NCBI RefSeq assembly: GCF_000715075.1
Contig: NC_134081.1
Coordinates: 65,801,653 to 65,865,652, forward strand
Length of the DNA stretch: 64,000 nt
Direction of reading: 5' to 3'
Origin: Nicotiana tabacum
Lineage: Eukaryota; Streptophyta; Magnoliopsida; Solanales; Solanaceae
This document shows positions 1 through 11,564 of this stretch, one piece after another (positions within the stretch are counted from its first letter, which is position 1; each line of letters opens with the position of its first letter). A program made the translations under genes and the position numbers. Below the pieces are notes generated by a model that searched no databases, was not told where the DNA came from, and saw only the letters and a list, made by a program, of their open reading frames with translations.

Positions 1-184
1 GATACAAAGGCTCAAATTCTACAATCAACAAATCCGCACGACAGAAATGAAAAAAGTGAAAATTTCCTAATAGTTCTATAGCCTCTCGAAGATAAGTACA
101 GACGTCTCAGCACCGATCTGCAAGACTCTACTAGACTCGTTCGTGACTCGTAGAACCTATGAACCTAGAGCTCTGATACCAACT
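1..184 (-). mobile_element. Element C: primer site and start of internal region
   Basis: Read on the minus strand, the LTR end is followed by AGT and then TGGTATCAGAGC (complement of 170-181), the primer-binding site for initiator Met-tRNA used by Tekay-type Ty3-gypsy elements. The next 165 bases are the untranslated leader, closely similar to the leader of element A at 41956-42080 (shared words such as AGACGTCTGTACTTATCTTC). The gag-pol region lies off the left edge, so nothing can be said about coding capacity. Confidence 0.85.
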
Positions 185-769
185 TGTCACGACCCAAAAT
201 CCCTCCTCAGGTGTCGTGATGGCACCTAGTCTCTAAGACTAAGTAAGCCGATTACAATTACATTTCAAGTCATTTTTTTTTGAAATAAATATGTAATCAA
301 AACTAACAGTTGAAACAAATATGAAAATCTCCCAAGACTCGTAGTATTGAGTCACGAACTCTAACTGAATACATAGAATGTTCACGAGGACCGAATATAC
401 AATACTGTTTGATTAAAAAGTAACAGTACAATAAAATGAAAAGACTCCAAGGGACTGCGACGACCAAGCAGCTTTACCTTGAATCCTTACGATCCCACTC
501 TAATTTTGTCCAAGTCCGATATCTCCAATACCTGGCTCTGCACATAAATGTGCAAAAGTTTAGTATGAGTACACCATGGTCGGTACCCAGTAAGTATCAA
601 GACTAACCTCAGTAGAGTAGAGACGGGGTACAATCAAGATACTCACTAGTCTAATAGCCTGTACAATAAGATATACAAAATAATAGGAAACAAATAACAA
701 TAAGGGCAACAAGAACACCATTAATAAAGCTCAATAATTTATGAATATAAGTACACCCAATTAAATCAA

Positions 770-990
770 GTATTTCATATAAATATCTTTCACATATAAT
801 TCTTCCAAATAAATCTCTTTCAAATATAATTCCTTCAAATAAATATCTTTCAAATATACTTCCTTTAAATAAATCTCTCTCAAATATAATTTATTCAAAT
901 AAATACCTTTCGAATGTAATTCTTTCAAATAAATCTTCTTGAATAAAACTCCTTCCAAATAAATATTTTGAATATAATTCTTTCAATTAA
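770..990. repeat. About 20-bp degenerate tandem repeat in LTR C
   Basis: Repeated units of the form TTCAAATAAATATCTTTC and AAATATAATTC run for about 220 bases. The minus-strand ORF at 761-958, rich in Leu, Lys, Tyr and Glu, is only this repeat read in frame, so it is not annotated as a gene. Confidence 0.8.
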
Positions 991-1384
991 AAAGTCACCA
1001 TGTGACACTTCATTTCATAATCATACAACTACGGGTCTCAGCCCATTTTTATATTTTTCATAAATACGGGTCTGAGCCCACTTTCATATTTCCAAGGCAC
1101 TTCGTGTCTATAATTAAATCATCATATTTTTCCGGCACCTCGTGCCCTCATTTCATATCACAACTGCACGGACAATTGACGTGCCAATATCATCATTATT
1201 TGCTCATGACACCTCGTGCCCACATTTCATATCATAATCTGCCTGGCAATGGCCACAGACTCCCGATTTCAACATAAATCAGACTATTTTAAATTTACCA
1301 ATAACAAAACAAATTGTACAAGGTATAAAAATAAACACAAGAAAAATCACAACATCACATAAAACCACCAATGTAACCATTCCA

Positions 1385-1630
1385 CAACATCACATATCAT
1401 CCTTAACAATAGCCACCCTTATCACTCCTATAATAGCCATCCTTATCCCTCCGCCCTGACAATATCAATAGCCACCCTTATCGCTCATATTGCCACCCTT
1501 ATCTCTCCTATAGCCACCCTTATCGCTGCGCCCAGACAATATTCCAACAAATACAACAAAAGTGAAATGCCACCCGTATACCCACATAATATCAACATTG
1601 GAATGCCACCCTTATATCCTCAAAATAATA
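1385..1630. repeat. GCCACCCTTATC short repeat array in LTR C
   Basis: The word GCCACCCTTATC recurs at least five times with spacers of 15-40 bases (for example around 1410, 1470, 1492 and 1513). The same word is arrayed in LTR J at 20309-20440, and its complement ATAAGGGTGGC occurs in LTR A near 41140. Confidence 0.7.
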
Positions 1631-3516
1631 ACTCACACAACACAATAATTTATACTGGAAATTATCATGGCAACATAACAAAATTAATTCATATCACAAT
1701 TTGCCCAATGGTTACAACCCAATCAATTAATTTTATAACAAATAGCCGAAGGCTCCACACAATGTGTATAACACCACCAAAACAATCAACAAAGATAGAA
1801 ATTATTCAGCATAAAGTAAAATCTTTATTAATCAAAATTTAGATAATTATATTAACACTCCTTCTTAAGATTACTTAATTAATTATTTGCGTAGGGAAAA
1901 ATTCATAATGAAACTAAATTCCAAGAAATATCAAACCATCGAACTCACAGAATTCACATAAATATACAAGTAATAATTACATCGAATTGTCGTATAAAAA
2001 CAAGTTCAATAAATGTGATTCGAAACATGGCAATTAGATGATTAAATATATGACAACAATTATCCAATTTACTACACAATATGCCTAAGACTTTAATTCA
2101 ATATATTTTGCACATATAAGACCGGGTGCGTACTCGTCACCTCGCGTACATGGCTTTTCACAAATGGCACATAAGACTCTATGCCTAAGGGATAATTCCC
2201 CCACTCGAGGTTAGGCAAGACAATTACCTTTTTGAAGTTATGCTGATATTCCAAAAATCGCCTTCTTGCTTGAATTGACCTCCGAACCGCTCAAATCTAT
2301 CCAAATTAATTGTATAACTTCATTAAAATTCATTGGAAATAATTCCGGATAATAATACGTCGACTTAAAAATTTATTCCAAAAAGACAACAAAAGTCAAC
2401 GTGGGGTCCGCATCTCGAAATTGGACATAATATTTACGAAATTTGAAAACCCATTCTTATAGGAGTTCAACCATACCAATTTTAACGAATTTCAATAAAA
2501 ACTCGAATTCCAAATCTTAAATTTCCGTTTTTGGAGGATTTTGCAAAAATCATGATTTCCTCCATTTAAATTTGAATTAAATGATGAATATAATAGTGGA
2601 TTCATGAAATATAAATACTTTAGGATATAGAACACTTACCCAATTCAAAGTCGTGAAAAACTCCTCCAAAATCGTCCAAAAACTGAACTCCAAAATCTCA
2701 ATCGAAAATGACAAAGTGACTTATTTTTGGACATTATGTTGTTGCCTAGTTTCGCACCTGCGGGTACTATTCACGCGCATGCGGGCACTATTCATGCTTC
2801 TGTGAAAAAAAACAGCAAGCTGCCTAGAAATTCCAGCAGCTTTTCTTCAAGTCCGAATTGATCCGTTAACCTTCCGAAATCCACTCGAGGCCCTCGGAAC
2901 CTCAACCAAATATACCAACACATCCCAAAATACAATACAAACTTAGTCGAGGCTTCAAACAATGTCAAACAATGCCGAAATTATGAATCGCGCATCGAAT
3001 CGAATTATGAGTTTTCAAATCTTTCAACTTCTATATTTTTTTGCCGAAACGTATCAAATTAATCCGGAATGGCTTCAAATTTTTCACACAAGTCATAAAT
3101 GACGAAATGGAGCTATTCAAATTTCTGGAATCGATATCCGACCTCGTTATCAAAAATTAAACCTTCGGTAGGACTTTCCAAAATCTTCTATTTTCCAACT
3201 TTCGCCAAAAATATGTCAAATTATCTTACGGACTTCCAAATCCAAATCTGAGCATACGCCTACGTCTGAAATCATCATACAAAGCTATTGACACCATCAA
3301 AATATCATTATGGGGTCGTTTGCTTAAAAGTTAACCCCCGGTCAACTCTTTCCATTTAAGTTTCTAAATAAGAATTGTTCTTTTAATTTAATTCTGAATC
3401 TTCAGAAAATCAAACTCGACCACACCCACGGGTCATAATACATATTGCGAAGCTGCTCGAGACCATAAGTCACTGAACGTGCGTAAATTCTTAAAACGAC
3501 AAGTCAGGTCGTTACA

Positions 3517-3933
3517 CTGCTTCACCAAAGTTAGTTAAAATACTTATTGAGTACATGTGATCGGTTGTCATGCTACACTTCTGCACCTTGTGTGCAGATC
3601 TTAGATCCACATAGATATGGAAGATGAAGCCTTGCACTGAAGACGTTCCATTGTTCTAGATTCAAGCTACCTCTTGTTCGTGGTAGTTTATAACTTAAAC
3701 TCTGTTTATGTAAATTTGAAACAAATATTGTACTTGTTCTTCATTTCGGTTTGTAAATCTAAATCATATTGGCTCATGACTCATAAAACCAGTCCTTGGG
3801 AGGTTGTATAGAATTTTATCATTTTATTTCTTTTTATTAGTAATCTATCATTTGAGTTATCTTGTTCTTTGTTTGGCTTACCTAGCATTAGGGTTAGGTG
3901 CCATCACGACTAGGTGTTTTTTGGGTTGTGACA
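3517..3933 (+). mobile_element. Element D 5' LTR, 3' part only
   Basis: The last 417 bases of an LTR on the plus strand, ending in GGTGCCATCACGAC and GGGTTGTGACA. The upstream part is cut off by insertion of element C at 3516/3517. The expected five-base target duplication would be CTGCT at 3517-3521, but the other side of C lies outside the window. Confidence 0.8.
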
Positions 3934-3936
3934 AGT

Positions 3937-3948
3937 TGGTATTAGAGC
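3937..3948 (+). other. Met-tRNA primer-binding site of element D
   Basis: TGGTATTAGAGC, one base different from the usual TGGTATCAGAGC (C to T), three bases after the LTR end. It marks D as a plus-strand element primed by initiator Met-tRNA. Confidence 0.85.
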
Positions 3949-6900
3949 ACTAGGTTTATAGGTTCTACAAGTCATGAACAAATGTCTAGTAGAGTCTTAT
4001 TGATCAGCATGATGAAGCTTCTACCTATATTCGAGAGGCTACATCGCATATAGGAAACTTCCCTTCCTTCTCTCCTTATCGTGCGACATTGTTTCTAGAT
4101 TGAAACCTACATTTTGATTCTTCCTATTCGTCTATATGTGATGCTGAGCACCAAGTATCATTGTACACCGATGACCTGTGATGTTGCGAATGGGCTGCGA
4201 AAGGCTGTGGATGCTTGGTTACCATCATGATGTACTGTCCAGGCTTTGATGTTGATGTATTGGTAGGTTTTCCAGTTATTAATTTGTGGGATGAATTGAA
4301 TTCTTATACCTTTTCGACGAGTGTAGATTCGGGAGTATTAGTCGGTTGCCTTATTGTTGTGACCATGGTGGGGTCATGGGGAGTTGTCTATTTGAGCCTA
4401 GCCAGCGGGTTATCTCCTGCGTGAGGATTTGAGGTCGCGTATTTTGTATGAGGCTTCTATTCAGTGAAATGCATACATTATTATTTTAGGCGCATTAGAG
4501 GAAATTGTTCTGACTGCCACCAGGATGAGTTTTAACTCGACAGTGTCTTCACAGTGTATTATGACTAGTGTTGCATAATTTTGTGAAGTATTCAACTGAT
4601 TAACAGTGCGGGGCCGGGGCATCCACGAAGGAATGGTACTGTGGGTTACCGACAATGTGTTCTATAGCTTTGAGCTAAGTGGGGGAGTCTGCTATCGACG
4701 ATCGGATTGCATGGTCATGAGTTGCACTAGTTCTTATACTAGGATGTGCTTATGGATTGGCTATGATTTGAGAAAGGTTTTATCGAGGATGATTTCGAGC
4801 AAAGGATCGGTGGATGCATGATGTAATATGCCTTATGGGTAAACAGAGGTCTTGGAAAAGATTCGGGTTTGATGCTCGTTGTGGATGCAGTGTGCAAGGA
4901 AAAAGAAATTATTTGGTTGCTTTTTTTAGTTATTTGGGTGCTGGCAAAGCACGGGTTATTCAGTGCGTATCGGCTGTGTAGTGGGGATTAGAGCAAGGTA
5001 GATGACAATCGAAAAGGTTCTGATGAGCTCAAGATTCATATGTGGCATTTGAAGAATTTTGTATTTGTGCATGGCTAGAAATCGAAATCGGTGGTGAATG
5101 GTGACGGATCTGCGGTACTTCTATATCAAGAATGATTCTACATGGCCGTATTAGAGAGATGCAAGAAATGGCTTTAGATTCAAATAAGGTTCCTTCAGAG
5201 CGAGCATTTTAGATTGAGTTACTTATGGGTTGGCAGTCTGCATGACTCGGTTGAGTTAGAAGAGATCAATTCTGACAACTTGAGTATGTGTTAACGGGTT
5301 TCGAAGAATTCACGATGTTTATGGCCACGGTTTGGGGTTGAAATCTTCTACAGGTATAGAATATCTATTGCGTGTGGTGATGTTCTCCTGGATCGAGTTA
5401 ATTGGAAGGTTCTTGGTTGATTAGGTGTTCATCCTGCTTTCGATTCAGGATTGATTATGAGATTTTCGTATTTTCACGAGTTAGCATGATAGTTGCGGTA
5501 CGCTGTGTGGGATTGAAGGTTGTAAGTACAAAATTGCGGTTTAGCTACGAACGGAATGTATGAGTTCTTGATGACACAGACGATTTCAGAAGTTTAAGAG
5601 TATGTTGTCACTATTTTAGGTCGCATGAGAAGAGTGTGCATTTTAGGAGGCACATTGTGTTTTGACTTGTGGATGCTTGACTAGTGTTTCGATAATCGCC
5701 TGGTTTTGGACTTTTGAGATTTAGGTTTTGCTACGTATCCTAGAAGATTTATGTGGGTATCTTCCGTGAGATGATTGTGCACAAGTGATGGAGATTTCCT
5801 TATTCTTGAGGTCTAGAGACTGGATGTTCTCGTAGGCACACTATTCCTTGGTTACAGGCTGTGAAGATATGTTAAGAATTGGATAGCTGATAGTATGTGT
5901 TTTGGATAGGTTGCTATGGACTTTGGAAGGTTATATACCTGTTTGGGAATGATCAAAATTAGTTTGGGGGCTATTCGTAAGCCTAATAAGAATGTGTATT
6001 CTATATCGGATCGGATTTGCTTATTCTTACGGAATTACTATCATGTGTATATCATCATGTAGAATGGATGTTGTTCATGCCATGGTTTATATTATGTGTT
6101 TCACTCTTATGTTATGGCGGGTTGTGAGGTTGCATGATTATTATCACGCATGTTGTAATCCTACTTAGGCCTTATGACGATGTGGGCGAGATGGCCCTCG
6201 TGATGTTGATTTTCTTATGGCACTTTAGTTGTGCTTGTCTTTTTTCGTATTATATTATGCCTATTCATCTTCCCATAGTTACATTTGTGCACTCTATCGT
6301 GCTTGATGTTGAGGCACATGTGATTAGTGAGCCCGAGCATTATGGCTCGATGGGTATCCCTATGTGGATTGATATATTTGAGATTGGGTTGCGCGTCATA
6401 ATAGAATTATGAAGAATACCCTACATCGTGTTTATTTTGATGTGTTTTGTTTTGCCTTATTCATAAAATTATGCTTTTGTTGTTATATCAATTGTACTTG
6501 TTGTGCAGTCATCTTACTTTGTTTTCTTTCTATTTTTAGATATATCTGAGTTATTGCTTGTTTGGTGTACCTACCGCCTTTTGTGAGGTCTTATGTGGCC
6601 TTTGGTGTGACTTGTCAGTTGGGCTGCTTGTATTGGGTGAGACGAGGTTTTTGGGCTTGTGATTTGCACTGTCGTGTTGGGGATAAGGAATGTTTGGAAG
6701 AATAATACCATCTATCCACTCAGGATTTGGCAATGGTCCTTGTTGGATATGGGAACTCCTCAACTTGTTGATTTTATGGGTGGTTACGAGTTTCTGCATG
6801 TTTCTTTTATCATTAGCAACATTGTGAATGTCCGTAACGAGATTTCATTTGATATAAGGTATATTACCGGTACCGGCTTGGTAATGAGCAACTATTGTGG

Positions 6901-7243
6901 TTGAAAGATTATTGTTTTAGTACATGAGTTATGTGGCACATCATGTGGTTTGACCTTGACAATGTATTGACGGCTTGATGTAGCTTGTTCAGATTGTTAC
7001 AGTATGTGTATGCGAGAATCAGAACTTAGAAGAAGTCCAAGATGTTGAATTTAGTTCTAAGGCTTATCGACTAAAGTTGAAGGATGAATCTTCAGTCGGG
7101 GTCATCTTTATGGACTTATATGGACCGAGGTAGTATGCGATCGCTCATGGATATGGGTATGATGAGTTAATTCAGCTAAGTGACGGCTTTGGAACGACTC
7201 TTGGCACGTTTGACGACGAACTTAGGTTTAAGTGAGCAGAGAA
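3949..7243 (+). mobile_element. Element D internal domain without gag-pol (LARD-like)
   Basis: This is the entire stretch between primer site and polypurine tract, about 3.3 kb, and I cannot recognise gag, protease, RT, integrase or chromodomain in any frame. The longest ORFs are 60-90 codons and match nothing I know. The region is nevertheless clearly homologous, in the same order, to the minus strand of 32589-35555 (element O): compare 4440-4830 with the complement of 35120-35550, 5830-5960 with 33800-33980, and 6700-6890 with 32940-33110. The end (GCTTTGGAACGACTCTTGGC at about 7186, then GACGAAC) is also shared with the 3' tails of I, J/M and O. This fits a non-autonomous large retrotransposon derivative that is mobilised by proteins of a related element. 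A badly decayed coding region is the alternative. Confidence 0.7.
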
Positions 7244-7754
7244 TGTAACGACCCGACCGGTCGTTTGGCATACTAGCTTTAACTTTGGTGTTTCTGGACC
7301 TCCCGTAGCTTCATTTGATGTTTATTGATTTGCGTGCGTGTTCCATATCATATTTCGGAAAGTTTTTACGTAAAACTTTGAAGAAAATGAAAATTTTGAC
7401 TTAAAAGAGGCTGAGTTGACCAGGTCAACATTTTTAGTAAACGACCTCGGATCGGTGTTTTCATGATTCTGTAAGGTTCATATGATATTTTTGGACTTGT
7501 ACATATGTTTGGTTAGAAACCTGGGTGACCCGAGGGCGTTTCGGTGCGCTATGTCAAAAGTTGGAAAAACATGAAGTTATAACTTGAAAATTCTTGAGTT
7601 TTAATGGTTGATTCTTTATATTTGAGGTACCGAGCAAGTTTGTAGGATGTTGTTACACTTGTGTGCATGTTCGGTTTGGAGCCCGAGGGACTTGGGTGAG
7701 TTTCGGGTGCATTGCGGATGAGTTTGGAACAACTGATGCATAGTTTTTGCTAAT

Positions 7755-8095
7755 GTCACCTTGCAGATCTCGCAAATACGAGCCTCACTTTTGCGAGTGA
7801 CTGCTCGCATCTGTGAAGGGAGCTAGGGAAAGGGAACTTTGCAAATGTGAATATTGAATCACAAATGCGGACTATGAGATCTCCGCAGATGCGAAATAAA
7901 TGTCGCATTTGCGACACTTAGGGAGGCTGGCCAGCTTCGCAAATGCGAAGCTTTGACCGCAAATGCGCATGTAGGGGCAGTCGCAATTCCTTTTGTCGCA
8001 ATTGCAACTTCTTGGGGCATGTTGCACTGGTAGCTTTTGTGATTATTGTTTCGCAAATGCGGACTTCGCAATTGCGAACCAGAGTTTGCAATTGA
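7755..8095. repeat. CGCAAATGCG palindrome cluster in LTR D
   Basis: At least ten copies or near copies of CGCAAATGCG, CGCAATTGCG and TTCGCAAATGCGAA within 340 bases, for example the perfect TTCGCAAATGCGAA near 7936. Each is a short inverted repeat with a three- to four-base AT centre. Similar clusters appear in several other LTRs in this window. Confidence 0.8.
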
Positions 8096-9149
8096 GATAC
8101 CTGCAACTGGGTAAACGAGGGGAAAATCGAGATTTAGCTCATTTTATACCATTTCTCAACCCTATGTACTCTAGAATTCATTGGTAAGCATATTTAACTA
8201 GTTTTCAATCAATTTTAATTACTTTTCATGAATTTTAACATCAAATCTATGAATTTCGAAGTAGAAATTGGGGTTTTTGGGTAGAATTTAGGGGTTTGTA
8301 AAATTGAGATTTAGACCTCATATTGAGGTCGTATTTCAAAATAAATTATTATCCGGGCTCGGGGGTGGATGAGTAATTGGGTTTTGGTCCGAATCTCGGA
8401 TTACGATCACGCGAGCCCAGGGTTGACTTTTGTTACTTTTTAAAAAAAATGATCAAAATTGAACCTTTTTCATTCGTTTGTAGTTTCTAAAACTTGTTTT
8501 GAATTATTTGAATGATATTTGGCTAGATTCAATTTGTTTGAGGCTTATCTAAAAGGAAAATATTGTGGTTGATTGTTGATTGTGTTCCGAAATGAGGTAT
8601 GTGTCTTGCCTTGCTTTGTTGGAAAAATCTTTCCTAATAAAATGATATTGTTTGCTACATACGAGGGTAATATCTTTGCGAGGTGACGAGCGTATATGCG
8701 TGTGCCATGGTTATCCATGCTCGGGGTACATTATATGATTTTTTGTGCCCTGTTAGAATATGTGATTTTCTTGCCTCATGTTTTACTTGACTTCTATATT
8801 ATTATGAATATGAATTTCAATGCTAAAAACCATAATTTAGCTTATTATAACTTGATTAAACTTGACAGACTCTTTTTGAAGCTGTTGATATGCTAAATTC
8901 GGTCATCATTCTACCTAATCACGAATACATATCTATGACCGTAATTCAGAAGTACTTGGCTTCCATTCTTATGTTGAGAAGTTTGTTTGAGCTTTGTCGA
9001 AATAATTGAACAATAAGGTTTTTGAGGTTTATTGAATTGTTTATTGGTTCAAAAGTTGTGATTGATGTTCATGTGGTGTATTTGCTTAACCACTCTTCTT
9101 TATGTTATCCATGTTTCCTACCTTTCCTGTCGTTGATACACATGTGCTT

Positions 9150-9325
9150 GGTGAGGAAGAGTGTAGAACACGAAGGGTGATGACATACCATTATATATAC
9201 ATTATCATGTGAGGGAGAGTGTAAATCACGAATAGTGATGTCGTGCCATTATTTTATATTATATTGTGAGGAAGAGAGTAAAAACACGAATGGTGATGTC
9301 ATACCATTGTTTTATATTATCATGT
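9150..9325 (+). repeat. About 65-bp tandem triplication in LTR D
   Basis: Three successive units share GAGGAAGAGTGTA, ACACGAA, GTGATG and CATACCATT in the same order, with lengths of roughly 60-70 bases. It is purely structural; the overlapping ORFs at 9235-9565 are not supported as genes. Confidence 0.7.
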
Positions 9326-10004
9326 GTTCATGGCAAGAAATGGGTTTTCATGCAGTCAAGGAAGAGAGACATGCATCGTATTGTGTTATATTTCCCCTTG
9401 CGTGTACATTTATGCCTTTGCCCTGAGTTGTTATTATTGTACTTATGCTTTCGATGTTGCTTGTTGCTATCACGTCTTTGCCTTTTGCCTTATTTGTTGT
9501 TGTTCTATTCATGCCTTTACTTGTTGTTAGTCCATACTTGTGACATGCATTTAATTGTCACGTGACTCACCTATTAGGTGCCTTAACCTATTACGTGTCT
9601 TCACTCACTACATGCTTCCACTTACTACCTGTCTTCACTTACTATATAATTTTACTTACCGTATGCCTTCACTTATTAAATGTCTTTTTCTCAATACATG
9701 CCTCTACCTGCTATATTATTTCATATATTGAATACCTTTATTTGATCCATGTTTTACTTGACAAACATATTTACTCATTTCATGTCCTACTCTTCTTTGC
9801 TTAACTGGATTGGGTGACTTTTAGATTGATTGTGTGTTATGTTTTGTGGAAGCCTTGTCATTATATACGGTAGTCTAGCTTTTGATATTGGACTGCTTAT
9901 TCTACTCTGTTTGAGTTGTGTTACCTAGTTGAATACCGCGTGTTCGTTTTCTTAGTGTTACGTTGTACACTTTTTCCACGTTTGGTTGTTGTTGTGGTTT
10001 CACG

Positions 10005-10160
10005 TGATATTGTTGATATTGGGATCGGGCATCGTAACAGTGGTTATTGATATTGGGGATCGAGTTTCACGCCGCAACAATGATTAATATATTTATGGGG
10101 GATCGGGTTACATGCCGCAATAGTGTTTATTGATATTGGGGGATCGGGTTGCACGTCGCA
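10005..10160 (+). repeat. About 50-bp GATCGGGTT tandem repeat
   Basis: Three to four units of the form TTGATATTGGGGGATCGGGTT followed by GCACGCCGCAA-like sequence, ending at the truncation point of LTR D. The repeat lies right at the breakpoint and may have promoted it. Confidence 0.7.
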
Positions 10161-10165
10161 TCGGG

Positions 10166-11564
10166 GTTCAACCTGAGGTCTAAATACTCCAAATAGTTCA
10201 ATTTCCTTGAAATTGTGAAGGCAGCAGAAACCTTTAGAAGTCGCAATTGCGAAATAATCGTCGCAAATGCTAAAAATACCAGATCTTATGATTTTTGCAA
10301 TTTCGGTACCCTCTTCGCAAATGCGAAGAGGCCATCGCAATTGCGATGCCATCGTCCCCCGAAGCCCTTCAAGCCAAGAATAGTTCAGCCCCAAAATTTT
10401 CGAACAAAGTCACACTTTTAAAGAATCCAATCAGTTTTTAGGCATGCAACATGAAATAAACTCTACACACAACCACGAATTGAAGAATTTTCACTGATTC
10501 AGCCAAGAATTTCATTAGAGCATTTCATCAAACACATATTAAGAGCCCATTTGGAAAAAAGAAAATTTTCCCTTTTTCCCAAAAAAATCCACTTTTTTCG
10601 AAATCAACATTTATGCATAAAATTTTCAATTTTCACTTGAAGATGCATTTTGTAAATTTTCCAAAATTTGAAAAACTCTAAAAAGCTATTTTTTAAAATT
10701 TTCACTCAAACCACTCACAAAACTTCAAAAACAACCCAAAATTATATTCATGTTCAAACACAACTCTAAATTTCAAATACCATTTTCACTTGAAAAATCT
10801 TTTCCCCCTATTTTCGAATTTTACAATTCTTATGTCCAAATGCCCACTAAGCACACAAATTCACTCCTATTTTAACAAATTTATGGGTACATAGATTTCC
10901 AAATTTTTGAAGAAAAGAAAGAGGCCCATACTCTCAACCAATCCTCACCCAGAAATCAACACACGATTTGAGCTATTTTCAAACAATTTCGCACAAAAGA
11001 AGAGGACCAACTTTGAACCCTAGTTTTGAGAGATGAGGAGAGAAGAAGGAAAAGATGCTACAAATCATGAAGAGTACAAATAGTAAGCTTTCATACCTTG
11101 ATACTTGCAAATAGTATTGAAAATGGTGAAACTAAAGAATTGGGAGAGTGAGGAAGAGGAAAATCGTTTACTTTAAGAGCCCCAAATGTTTCTTACTTTT
11201 GTTCAAAAAGAAGCATAGTTCTCGTTTAAGCCCCTTAGTTGTCGCAATTGTGAGACCCATCTTGCAATTGCGAGTGATGAAATGTCAACAGGTTTCACAA
11301 TTGCAACAGGATCTTCGATTTTGCAATGGGCCAGTTGTTCGCAAATGCGAACCTATATTCATCGCAATTGCGATATCATAGGCCAAGACCTGATTTTCCC
11401 TCATTGCCCAATCTCCCTACTTTGTGTCTCAAACACTTTCAAACTTCCTGCAACTTGGTAGATTGATCAGAAATAATAAAATAAACTATTCTAAAAAGAA
11501 AAATTGAAAACCAAAATGAAAATTTTAAATATGACTAAAAACATGAAAACGATGTGTTGGCTCC
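10166..11564. other. Unclassified repeat-like AT-rich segment
   Basis: No ORF with recognisable homology. Two CGCAATTGCG / CGCAAATGCG clusters flank it (10230-10350 and 11240-11370) and a MITE sits in the middle. On the minus strand, 11050-10850 reads like an untranslated leader. It may be the 3' LTR of Athila-like remnant F, because it lies where that LTR should be and just beyond a GGTGGGAG purine tract, but it does not visibly match LTR F at 13028-14448. Confidence 0.4.
10543..10847. mobile_element. Tourist-like (PIF/Harbinger) MITE
   Basis: A 305-bp AT-rich element bounded by TAA on both sides (10540-10542 and 10848-10850) as target duplication. The ends are GAGCCCATTTGG on the left and, on the complementary strand, GTGGGCATTTGG on the right, a 12-bp imperfect inverted repeat with 9 matches. 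The TAA duplication and G-N-G-C-ATTTGG ends fit the Tourist group. It is non-coding, as expected for a MITE mobilised by a transposase supplied elsewhere. Confidence 0.7.

Larger units (their letters stand above)
185..3516 (-). mobile_element. Element C 5' LTR (Tekay-type)
   Basis: A complete LTR on the minus strand, about 3.3 kb. It starts TGTAACGACCTGAC (complement of 3516 downward) and ends GGGTCGTGACA (complement of 195-185), immediately before the primer site. It interrupts the 5' LTR of element D, whose remaining end starts at 3517, so C inserted after D. Internally it carries two arrays of short degenerate repeats (770-990 and 1385-1630). It does not encode protein; the small ORFs inside it are chance. 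The family assignment rests on terminal sequences, length and primer site. Confidence 0.85.
7244..10165 (+). mobile_element. Element D 3' LTR, 3' end truncated
   Basis: Starts TGTAACGACCCGACCGG directly after a purine-rich tract (AGTGAGCAGAGAA). It runs about 2.9 kb through a CGCAAATGCG-rich segment (7755-8090), an AT-rich middle, a 65-bp triplication (9150-9325), a roughly 20-bp degenerate array (9562-9800) and a GATCGGGTT-type array (10005-10160). It stops at about 10165 where unrelated DNA begins. The CCATCACGAC...GTGACA end seen in the 5' LTR is missing, so the two LTRs of D do not overlap enough here to date the insertion. Confidence 0.75.

Noticed and set aside
761..958. 65-codon Leu/Tyr/Lys-rich protein
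   Set aside because: It is the 20-base repeat of LTR C read in frame; no other support.
6134..6412. 92-codon ORF in the internal domain of D
   Set aside because: The matching segment of O does not visibly keep this frame, and no known motif is present. The nucleotide sequence, not the frame, is conserved.
9235..9565. Cys/Leu-rich small membrane protein ORFs
   Set aside because: Three overlapping frames in a repeat region of LTR D, with no start context or homology. Low-complexity reading of TTGT-rich DNA.
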